Assembly (NCBI RefSeq): GCF_000003815.2
Contig: NC_049983.1
Span: 14,618,212 to 14,682,211, forward strand
Direction: 5' to 3'
DNA: 64,000 nucleotides
DNA from: Branchiostoma floridae
Taxonomy: Eukaryota; Chordata; Leptocardii; Amphioxiformes; Branchiostomatidae
In this document: piece after piece, positions 20,201 to 32,200 of the stretch
Layout: the number at the start of each line of letters is the position of its first letter
How positions within the stretch are numbered: position 1 is the stretch's first letter
Made by a program: the position numbers and the translations under genes
Notes under the pieces: model-generated
What the model was told of the DNA's origin: nothing
Seen by the model: the letters and a program-made list of their open reading frames with translations, nothing else
Databases searched by the model: none

Positions 20201-23200
20201 AGGGGTAACTCTACACCACAGTGTAGTCTTGCACTGTGATATGTACTTGTTCTTGTATTGCAAAATCTAATCATTCTGGCCACATCACTGGCACTGTAAT
20301 AGGAAGAACAAAAAAATGGCCTTTACTGAAAAGGTCAGACCTATCAAACAGATGTTGTTAATAGTTAACTTAGTGTCCAGTTTCCTCCCTCTTCTGTAAC
20401 TTGGAAACCATCCCAGATTGTGTCAAGGATACCATATGGTTTGGTACAGTCTTAAGGCATTCATGAATAACTGATTTTGTGTATTGCTGTATGGTAAAAT
20501 TGTTAATTGTGCTATTCCGTGATGATTCTTTATCACACGATCAAGCAGTTAAACAAAACAGCCATTTTGTAGCATGAATAATTCAAACTTGTATCCAACC
20601 ACAAAATCATATTATTCCCCAAATGCTGTCAGTAGTGATATAAATGTCATAGAAACACTAAACAGGCACATACACGTCTGATGCTCCTGGCCAATAAAAG
20701 TCCAGGCAATTAGACACCCACGTAATGGCAGCAATATTAAGAGGTTATCAAAAATTCATGAAGGTTTAAATGTGGGTGACGTTTATCCATTGTAAACGTT
20801 TATCCACCACATCCATTTTAATCTACCTGAAAGACAAATGTTGCAACTAAAAGATAAATAACATTATGAAGTGCAAATTGATGTACAGTGTTGGTACCTT
20901 TTATTATTTGATATTGCCACAGGTTGGATAATACCAACAAACAAAAAGGTTTTTAAGTCAATAAGTTATAACATGTAATGTTAAATTCTTGAATTTTGAA
21001 CTCACCAGTAATTCAAAATATAAGCAAATCCTAACAATATTGGTAACATTAACAATCCTTATTTAGCGACATGTGATACATAAATAAAGCACTTAAAAAA
21101 TTGTAGGGTTGTACCGTCTTAGTAGCATGTTAACAATGATGATAACCAATAGGATGAATTTGATCATCATATCATATGAAAAAATGTCAGGCACATTTTT
21201 AGCAGTCTGCTTGTGTCAGAGAATGACTTAGAACACTTAGAGCACTTAAAACACATGTACTGTTGCAGGATCAAGTTGCCAGGTGTCTTGTGTTGATTAC
21301 ACCTGTTGCTATAATTCAGTTCATACTTGGCGAGCAAAGGTGGATAAAGGATCCTCTGGCTCTTTCTATATTATCTGTATATGAAAATTATAGCCTGTTT
21401 TCGGCTTTTCTTACTTTCTTTCCATCTTTAATACTTTCTCCCATGTTATTTTCTTACCTTCCCCTTTTTAGTGTTATCATGGTACTTGACACGTGCCTTA
21501 TGAAACTCTGCATGGGGAAGTGCCAGTGCCTAGCAAATATTTAATGTCCACACAAACTCTTCCTGCAAACACAGTTTGGTTAGTGGGTAAAATTTATTGC
21601 CAGTGTTTTAGCTGTTAGGCCACCTTTCTTTTTATTATATGGATGCAAGCGTGCCCAAAAAAATTGACCAAAAAAAGTTGCCTTCGATATGAAATCTAAC
21701 TGATAATTCTACGACTGAACAATTATAGATCTTCATACTTGTTCTTACACATCTTCTTCTTTAACCTCATACATTCTCCCAATATTTTCCAATCTTGGGC
21801 ATGTATTTGCTCATTTTGCAGCTGATTTATACAGAATAGTTTTTATTGTTTTTAGAAAAAGACGAAAATTGATCCCAATGTCTAGAAAGATCCTACAAAG
21901 AAGAATTTGTCATTTGGACATTTTTACATCTTTAAAGTTTAATCACTGATTTTGTTTTTCAAATTCGATGGAATAGTTTTGTAATTCTTCTGGTATACAC
22001 AGCAAAGTTCCATCAACTCAGACAGCAAGATGCTGGTGCTGGCTGAAGCCCTGGTTCCCAATTGGGAAATCAGTCATTTAACAACTGATGAACCAATCCA
22101 ACTAAGCAATGCAGTTGAGCAATTGTTTTTGCCACCCTGATTGGCTTTCCATGCTATTGGTATTACCATAAACCTGGCCTAGTCATACAATTTATATGTT
22201 AGAATATTATGCAGGTTCAAAAGGAAGGAAGGAATTTCTGTAGAATTATTCAGTACATATATTGATGAATCAAAGTGGCCTTGGACAATGGGACATGCCT
22301 TGAATACATTTTCCTTATCTTGGTTGGTCCTGGACAAGTGAGCCTTTTAGAAATAAATGAAGGGGAAAAAAGAAAATTGATGTGACAAATTGAATAGATA
22401 TACAAATGTATACAAATATGAACGTGAATTCATTATCTGATGTTATTGCCTATATTGTGTTTTAATAATATGTTCCCGGAATAGTAGCTATAGACCTAAT
22501 GGCTATATCGGACCTTGTCAGATGAACAAAGATGACTATGGTAATTTGCAAACATAACTGTCCATAGGTTGTGACCATTTATGGGTGTACAGATGTTCTA
22601 AAATAACAATTTGGTTGTATTTTCAACCTTCCCCCACCCCATTTTCTATAGGACCGTCCCTTAAAAGGTAACTGTCGGTTACTCTACATTCATCCAACTA
22701 AGGCTTCTGGGAAGGCCGGGCAGCCATATTGGATTTGTTATTAGCCCATTCATTTTATTGATGCCTGTGTAACGTAAAGAATTGACTCCTAGCGTCCCTA
22801 TATTGTTCACTACCCATTAGCCTCAACAAAATGGTATGCTATTTTTTTAAAGACTAGGTCTGGAAACTGTACACTGGTAGTATCAAGGGAGGAAAAATTG
22901 AACATGCAGAATTTTTTTCCCATGAGTGGTTAGAATTTGAGGTCATTCCCTTGGTGATTCACTCGTCACATGTGGACGGCAGTGCATGATGGCTTCCTTT
23001 GTGTCTCTACAGGAAAGGGCCAGACACAGATCAATGGAGGAGTTATCCAGAATAGATTCTCACAGAATACCCAAAGTCGGTGGATCGCCTGCTCTCTCCA
23101 GGTCGCCGGGCTCACCAGGTAAATTTTTAAAATTATTTTTCCCTTACTTCATTACCATGACGTGGAGTTACCTGAGAGGAGGCAATTATGTTACGCAGCT

Positions 23201-26200
23201 GTTTTGTGTAAATAGGTGACTACTGGGGAGGGGCATTGAAAAATTTGGTATTCACTCCAGCAGTGTTTACTGGACAGTTATTACGAGATAAGGAAAATCC
23301 TTGGATAAATAATGATGCGGAATAGCTCGGTTGGGTTGGTTTAATGTGAAGACATATTTTGGTATCCAGTGTGATAAAAAATTAAAATAACTAGAAAGGC
23401 CGACATTTGCTTAAGAGCAAATACAGCATATTTCAGCCGTACCCCTTCCCACGCAACATTGGACTGTTCCAAATCACCCCTGCGCAAAAATGGAACATCC
23501 TCTTAACAGTACATTATCCCCCAGAGTGGACTGGTATTGTGAATTGATTCCAGGTAAAAACAGAGCTTGCTTCTATTTTTCAGAAAATGACAATAATCAC
23601 ACCTTCCATTCAGAAAATTTTCATCATGACTGAAAATTGTTGAATGACTTCATGTAATGTCATTAACAATTTTCAGTACGATAACTAGGTGTAAGTTTAA
23701 AAAAGTATAAGCTCCTTGTGATGTGGGTACATTTATTATTGCAGTGAACTTTTTTTATTCAAGTAGGGCATACAATTTAATAATTATCAAGCAGGTGCAG
23801 GTACTGTAGGAGCGTTTGTTTTCTTCAAGCTGTAAAACTGTTAAACTGTTTTACTTTGTATGCAATCAGCCATCGAGCCTATTCTTATTTTAGTTTAACA
23901 ACTTCCTGCCAGACCCGGAAGATACGATTGAACCTTGTTCGAGGATTTATTTTCGTCTGTCTGGTCAGTCTGTTCATACCCTGGCGCTGAGAGTGTTTTA
24001 TTGGGCTGAAACTCTGGCAGTTTAAAGTTACTTACAATTTAAATGTTCAAAATTTATGTCAAACAACAACAGCACTAGGAAATGTGGCCACTATAGACAG
24101 GTGGTCACTATAGAGAAAATGCTGATCTATTGACTAGGAGCCATACGTTACACATGATTTCAGTACACTGATCATTAATCATATAAACATTGCACAGGTA
24201 AGCCAATTGTTTAGATGTACAATTAAGTTCAAATAATCTTCGCCCACCTGGGTCCCCCCACAGTGGCCCTGCCCCTGGACCCCGCCAGGGACATTCGGCG
24301 GCCCCCGGACCCCTGTCCAACGCTTTGAAAAAATCCTGTCGAGAAGTCTGTACGGCTTGAGTCTTCAAGTTAACGTATTGTGTGGTCCCGCTTATGAATA
24401 TTAATTAGCCTTTGCTTTCCTCTTCGCTGATTGGCTGAACCATTAATTGAATTAACTCTTCCTGCCGGCTAGACGCAGGTGCAGATGTCGGCTCTGTGGG
24501 GTGAACGTCCGAAAGGTCATGGCATGGAGAACGAAAGAAAACCAATTTCCCCTAAAAAAAGGGCTGTAATTAAGCCTTTTACAGTACTTTATGCCAAAAA
24601 TTTTACTTTGAATCTTATGCCTATCTATACCTAATGTTACTCATACCAGGGTACAGGGGTGCAAAATATACCGTTATAAGACCGTCAACAACAGTCACAC
24701 GGAGCTAACAGCGCAGCGAAAATACCATCGCTAGCGTTTCAACTTCGGATAACAAGTTATTAGTACTGTTGAACTCAGTAACGTTAAAGTTTGTTTTCAG
24801 TTGCCTTTGACGGTTTGACCTGAAATAGTGTTACGCTAAACTCCTGAAGAGAAGTTAAGTGACTGCTGCGATTATCATAGATATGCCCCTAAGAACTGAT
24901 ACAATACAAAGCCTTCTGAATAGTCTAAAATGCGAGAGCCTTAGGAGGGCTTCGCTCCCCCTGGCGGGAACACTGCTATATACGGGATCATGAGGCCCCG
25001 CTTATGAATATTAATTAGCCTTTGGCCTCCTCTTCGCTGATTGGCTAGGTCTTTGATTCAATTAACTCTCCGGCTGACGCGCACAGGTGTGGCTCTGTGC
25101 GGGGTCACGGAAGGTCACGTCAGGAGGCCAAAAGAAAACAAACTTCCCCTCAGAAAAGTGCCAAAATTAATCAATTTAAAGTTGTTTATGTCAAAAATTT
25201 TACTTGAATCCTGTTACCAAGTATCTAATGCCTATCTATACCAAATTTCAGGTCATTTAATTGTAATACCAGGGTACAGGGGCCAAAAGTGTCCTTTTTT
25301 GGTCAAAAATTGGCCCAAAATCGCAAAAATAAGCATTTTGTTGCACTGTACACCAAAAGTGTTATTGAATTTATATGAAGGGATTATCAAGGCACATCTG
25401 TGTCAAATTTCAGCTCATTCGGTTGCAATACCAAGGTACAGGAGCCAAAAGTGTCCTTTTTTGGTCAAAAATTGGTAAAAAAATCGCAAAAATAAGCATT
25501 TTGTTGTACTGTACACCAAAAGTGTTATCGAATTTATATGGGGGCATTATCAAGGCACATCTCTGTCAAATTTCAGCTCATTTGGTTGTAATACCAGGGT
25601 ACAGGGGCCAAAAGTGTCCTTTTATGGTCAAAAATTGGTAAAAAAATCGCAAAAATAAGCATTTTGTTGTACTGTACACCAAAAGTGTTATCGAATTTAT
25701 ATGGGGGCATTATCAAGGCACATCTCTGTCAAATTTCAGCTCATTTGGTTGTAATACCAGGGTACAGGGGCCAAAATATACAGTTTTGGTCTAAAATTGA
25801 CCAAAAAATCTCAATAAAATCATTTTAGAGGCAGATATGAAAAAACTGAGAAAAAAGCATCAAGGTATTGGCCCATTCTACCCCTGTGCCAAATTTCAGG
25901 TCATTCGGTCCAGGAACGGCGGAGATGAATCACTTTGAAGATTTGACAGGAGAAAGAAAGAAAGAAAGAAAGAAAGAAACATTACGAATACAATATATTT
26001 CACCATACTATGTATGGCTGAAATATAATTGTTTAGAATTGCTTAGGCTTTGTCAGGACATGCCACATCATATACATGTACCATAAAGCCTAAGATTTAT
26101 GGACCCTGATGATAGCATATTCATGGAACTGTTTGATATATTTGGTATATCTAGTAAATGTACTTGATTATTCACAATAGAGGAGAAGAGAAAAGATATG

Positions 26201-29200
26201 CAGTAATTGTACAGTTTTGTTAAACTCTAGCAAGGTCAGCTTTTAGTATACTGGTTTAAATTCCCTATGCTACATGTTCTGCCATTGTCTTTCATTCTTA
26301 AGTTTAGAATACAGGAAAGGAAACTGCCTAGACAAAACTGTTATAGATATGGTTGTGTTGAACAGTAGATATGACTCTGTAAATATTATTAGTTGTACAT
26401 GATGTTTTCTGCCATTGTCGAATCCAGGGTCTTGTGTTCATCAGCATTTTCAGTTTGTATTTTTTCTGTCCTTTTTTTGAATTTATAAATAAGGAAATGA
26501 CTAATTTGCTCTGTGAGTTGTGCGTACGAATTCTATTGTCCTAATTTACATGCATGAGCATGAACACAAGAGGTCAAACCCTGACCACAAATAAGGACAT
26601 GTGCACCTATCAATGCCATGCCATAGGGGAAAATTCATGTATTCTAAAGCAGTTTTAGTGCCCCTTGTATGCTGTTGCTATGCAATCTAAATGTGCCATT
26701 ACATGTACATTTATGTGTAGATGATCAGCATGCATTTGCTATTAAACATTTCATCATTTGAAATGTTGCAAATGAATTGAGAATGCCATATTGAAAATAG
26801 AGTGACTGTCCTTCTAGCAAGACAATAATTTGTGTTCATGAGAAATGATGATAAAATTCATAAATTTTTAACCACAATTTTTTTGTTTATCTGAATGCTC
26901 TATCTTTTGTTCTTGAGAAAGACGGCTGTGAAATTCCCACGGGACATACATGTAGCATAGATCACACACCCACCTGGATTGACAGGTATTACTTCCACTA
27001 GGCTTATCACGCCTCTACCACACCCACGCACACATTATTGTCTATAGCATGCTTTAAGGGCATGTTCCAGAAGTCGTCCTTTTGAAAATCTCACAGCTAC
27101 ACCTGGATCTCTTGTTAAGGGTGGCATTTGTCTTCCACTATCCTCGTGAGTTCAAGTACAGTAAGAAACACTCCACATCATAGCAATCATACTGATATTT
27201 GAGTTGGATTAAAGTGTGAAGACTTTTCAGTATGGAGAGGTATGTGTGCATTTGTCTTGGTTTGGAAGGATTAGCTGCACATGCTGCATTGATATTGGTT
27301 GCTTTATAATGTTGTGCACAGAGCGGGTTTGTGTATAAATCTTCTATGTGCTACTATTCACCTGGAAGCTTGTAAACTCTAGCTTTATTATTGATTTTGG
27401 ATGAAATATTACCTGATAAATAATGATTCAAATAAATTCCTTGCAAATCCAATGATGACCACTTAATAAGTGATCATGAGATGACTGTACTGGGAGATGG
27501 TTCATGTAATTCTATTTCATTACTGCACTACATACATAGTATATGTACATTTTGTATTTCAATTGACAATTTTTAAATTTTGAGTATACATGTACACGAA
27601 CAATAGTGTATATAAGGCATGGTTCTATATATTGATTGCACTGATTCAAATGGCATCGTCCAAATGATAACTAGGACAGTGATACATTGATTTATTTGTT
27701 GATTTTGTATTTATTTACAACTTACAAGGGAACGAAAGTCTATCAATGTGTGGTCTTGTTATTGGTATTATTAGACATGACTCAGAGACATGGTCACGAA
27801 TGATTCATTCCTGATATCATAATTTGAATTTCCCACAAGATGTTGGAACAGCTGCAGTTCTGTCTGATACAGATAGAGGTGCTGCTGACAACAGACTAGT
27901 TTGCAACTAGTAATATCAGTTTGTTGGCCCTCTTTACATATTCATCTACATCAGAAAATTCAACACATTCCTTCATTGAAATATCATAAGGTCTTCTGTT
28001 ACATACAAAATATGGATAATAAGATACTTGTCATTGTCAGCCTCTAATGTATGCAGGTAACTTTTTTTTCCAAAAGATGAAGTGCTGTGAGCTTAGAAAA
28101 AAACAACAGACAAATAACATTTCTAAATCTGCAATTTGTGTTTGCAATAATAGTTAATACTTATTGGAAAGTCCTATTCACTTATCAAGATACATGTTTC
28201 TATGAATTGAAGTTGGACCCTTTTACCTAGATACTGCTGTCAAATATCTTACACCAATGTCCACATGAAGGTAGCAAACAGGTCACTTGTGGTCATTGCC
28301 CCTTTTACCTGTCCAGACTATTGGTGCTTGTCCATCACATTGAATGACATGTTTGCTACCCGTTGTTTTGACACAGCACTTTGTTGACTGTTGAATGATA
28401 CAAAACAGAACATGTTCTTTTGAAGGAAAATGATAAGTCACCCCCCTTAATTTGATTTAATCTTCTATCGTATGTTTTATATAGTCAATATATTCAAAAC
28501 AAGTATAAACAGGACTTCAACTGAGTCATTTCATGTACAAAATTTATAACTGTCATGACATTCTCCCAGCTAACATTATACATGAACAAAATTAAGTTTA
28601 TTGATGGAAGTGGACAAGCAGGGAGTATATCAGTGCTTTGGTGACTACAGGGTATAATAAAGTTAAAACTGTTTTCCCAACACGACAAGTGCCATTAGGT
28701 TGCTCTCATGTCCCTTGAGCAAACACCTGAACCTGTCAGAGACTTTACACATGTCTGCGTGGCACCGTTGACCTCTCACCTGGATGGTACACGTGGTGTG
28801 GTCACTGACCTCATTATTCTTCTGTTTCTCTCAAGTTGTCATAACATTATCATAACAGACAAGGACGTTATATAAAGATATATAACATCCTTGTTACAGA
28901 TGTTAACATAGAATTTCCTTCTCATTATCAGTACCTCAACTTCAAGTTCTTGTAGGTCTAAAATATTTATGTTATTTTTTCTTTAAATTTGTAACAGCAA
29001 AGAACAAGTAAGAAGCATGTTTTTCTAGTATTATCTGCTGCGCATAATGCACATATCTATTATATTGGAATTTATCAGAAAAAATAAGACTGTAATTACA
29101 GCATTCTCCTCCCCCTTGTGTCACAATGGAGCAGTCTGAGCTCTCCAATTTCCACTTCAAACAGTTTTGACCAATGAAAGCCTGAACAAGCACATCCCCA

Positions 29201-32200
29201 TTTGCCCTGCAGCATTTGGCTAGTACAAAAACAGGCACTACACTGTCATCAAATCAGAGCAGTTTGAACAACTGCTGCTTGATAGGTCCCACAGACCCTG
29301 GAATGTGAACCTTCTGTTGACCATTCTCTTCACATTACCTGGACAGTCAGCTGGACCTTACTCCTTATTATCTGATTGTGTGCTGAGAGCACTTCACAGT
29401 GTCTCCAGTATGAGCAAGGTTGCCCAGTTACAGCGTAGCTTGTCAGAGAAGCTTACGTTGTACAGCACGTCCCCTGATCATCAGGACAAAGGTAAACCTG
29501 CTTTTACAATTGTGACACAGAAAACACATGTAGTCCATTTTCAGTTTTGTGCAGCATTGTTGCCATGCTTTTTAATAATCCAGGAAGCACTTTTAACTTG
29601 TTTACTATGAACAAACTTGACATTCTTTCTATAACAATCTAGATACTTATAGATAGCATATAAGTATATGTTTCCATCAATTTGTGAATAATTCATATGA
29701 TCTTTCTGGCATTGTACCTTGCTTAGAGTGACAATAAAAAGAACAATGGCATAAACAAGTGTTGCCTTGTTATGTAAGGTTTGAAAGAAATTGTTCTTAA
29801 AGAAAGTTGCAGAGTTGCCATCCTTAGACAATATGCAGAAGAGGTTTTCATTCCTTTAACAATCCGGGGTGTATCCCAAGACAACAATGTTCTGACCCAT
29901 TACAAAAGAAAAACAATCCTTTCGCAAACCTGGGTATACCTATCCATAACCTTAAGATGAACTGACCCTAGCTACTTAATGTATCTGGTACTCAACAGCT
30001 CCTAGGAAACTCTATTTACATAGATCTGGGTTTACGTGTTACCCAAACACAAATGATTGGGGAACGCAGTTATTTGCAAAAGTTTTTTCCTCATCTTTTC
30101 TGGCAGTATCTTTGCTGTTTGCAGGCTAACTCTGAAAATTAGTCTGGATCATTACACACAAAGATTGTTCCTTCCCCAAACGTCATACATGCGTCAACAA
30201 CAGCAAACATGTTGATGAACCGGTTGTACAGAACAAAGTGTGTACCTTGACTATTGTCCCATGGACAATGTGCATCCAGAGCTGTCACTCAAAGATCAGA
30301 CATGTATGTCAGAGCAAGATAATTATGGCTGGCTGACTGACTTTTACCTGAGGACATGTAGCTGCCAACCATACATAACTTGCAGAAAATTAATTTGTTG
30401 ACACAATGGTCTACAATATGCATGTACTGGTACATGTATGAGCATTATGATATGTATAATGTATATTGATGAAGACTATTATTTCTTTTTACTCATAAAC
30501 AACCTAACAAAAACAATTTTTTATTACAATGTACTGTCAGTAATTTTTTTTTTTTAATTTTTCAGTTTTACCTGTATACCATGGTGGAGAAATCAACATA
30601 CTATAGTATCTATCTTCAAGTTGCTAGATCTTTTGCACATGAGCTTATATGTCATTATGGTATGTGTGCACAAAGAAGGAATCATTTAATTGACTTACAT
30701 ATAATATATTACTAATATAGAAAGTTGATGTTTTAATGTCTCAGTAGCATACCTAATATGCATTATTATAACTAATAAAGGAAGGCATTTCTATTCTATT
30801 TCCTTTCTAATGAGAGAATTCAGTCACATTGCAGAAAGCTGTGTGAAAACAATGGTATAGTTGTGTCACGAGCTGTGGTTCCTGTAGTGAAGTGGCCATG
30901 CAACACTTCCCAACTCATGAAGGGTGCTCCATGGGTCACTGTAGGACAGAACACCAGCTATGCTGTGTCTGCTGCTGCCCCTCCATGCATGCAGAGCCTG
31001 TCCAGTTGTGTGTGGGGGAATGCCATTTGATTGGTTCTGACAATGTGTCTGGTTATGCCATGGGGTCAGGAGAAAAATTGCAGCCATGCAGGGATATGTT
31101 GAAAACTTTTCTGCACATCGTCAGATCTGTAAAATTTTGGCAACAGGGTAGTGCTGGAGTGATTCTTTTTCCATACACATGCTAGCACTGTCAATATTTG
31201 GACGGCTGGGTATTTGGGTGGCAGCTGGTAGTAGATTTAAGAAGATGAGCTTAGGAAGTTTAGGAAAGGGGAATGAAAAACATAATGATTCCAAAGTATA
31301 ATCTCATACACCCAACCAAGGGCATACATGTAAATGCCCTTGACCTAACTCATCAGATAAAACTGTTTTTTATGCCAGGACAACTTTAGCTGTTTTTTAT
31401 AATCACATTTGAAATACAGTTTAGTTCAAATTACTCTTATTAACCACTATGTCTCTTTGTCCTCTAAAATGAGGGTGATAGATTTTGAAGCATACTGCTT
31501 TTGTGTGAAAAAGGTCTTGTCAATAAATAGGATTGGAATAGTGAGTAATGAGGTAGCAGCTTGTGTGTGCCATGTGCCACAGAAACGCAGTAAACATTGA
31601 CAGACTTGCTCAAGTGTGGCAGCAGTAGGTGTTTGGATTGGCCACCTCAGGTTTTCATGGAGTTCACACAGTCATTAGTGGAAATTGGAAAATCTGGAAT
31701 TAGTTCATGTTAGGGGATCTCCTGCTTTTGATTTTATATCGACTTGTATCTCAATAACTTGTCATTGTTCTTATCTTCATGGTGAACAAAGTGATAGTGC
31801 AATGATCTGCAGAAACACTATTTATTATTCAAGTATATGAGAGTTGGGTAACAAGTTTTCAAAGACACAAAAACAGAATACTATTATATTATTATAGAAT
31901 ATCATTATTTATCAATTTTCTGTGGGTAATGAGCCCAACTGCAAAGAATGTATCTGTTTATTTACTAATGTCTGTACATTTTTTGTGTATATGGAAAATG
32001 AATAAGAATAGCAAGAACAAAAAAAACAGAATACTTGCATGTTGTTGATTCCTTCCATTTTGTTGTTGCTACAGGTTACATGACCCCAGATGAAGACTAT
32101 GACCATGAGCCCAGGTGTGAACAGGAGGAGTATGAGGAGGAGGAACACAGACTAATTGCTCCCAAGAAGCTGCCCAACCCTGTCAAGGACTCCAAGAATC

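Larger units (their letters stand above)
24385..26035 (+). repeat. repeat element(s) with duplicated head and internal tandem array
   Basis: A head sequence (cccgcttatgaatattaatt, then ctcttcgctgattggct) occurs at 24387 and again 610 bp downstream at 24997. Each is followed by a related segment ending in ataccagggtacaggg. The second copy runs into a 163-bp tandem array (25261-25790), an aggaacggcggagatgaatc segment, a GAAA tract and a short hairpin at about 25995-26026. This looks like a transposable element of about 1 kb plus a truncated partner. The class is unknown. Confidence 0.7.
23119..29350 (+). other. 6.2-kb intron of the SH3-FAM107 gene with repeat block
   Basis: Contains the repeat block at 24385-26035 and a hairpin at 28860-28893. 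No other exon recognised. Confidence 0.55.

Noticed and set aside
24108-24368. 86-residue Gly/Pro-rich minus-strand ORF
   Set aside because: The GC-rich stretch (24240-24320) looks like repeat sequence; no domain or splice context.
25041-25641. ORFs of 145 and 88 residues with repeated ISAHLVVIPGYRGQKCPF-like segments
   Set aside because: They read through the 163-bp tandem array. The unit is not a multiple of three, so the similar peptides lie in different frames; this is repeat DNA, not a repeat protein.
29345-29350. Alternative acceptor ggacag for exon 4
   Set aside because: In the required phase it reaches a stop within nine codons; the next AG (29349-29350) keeps the frame open.
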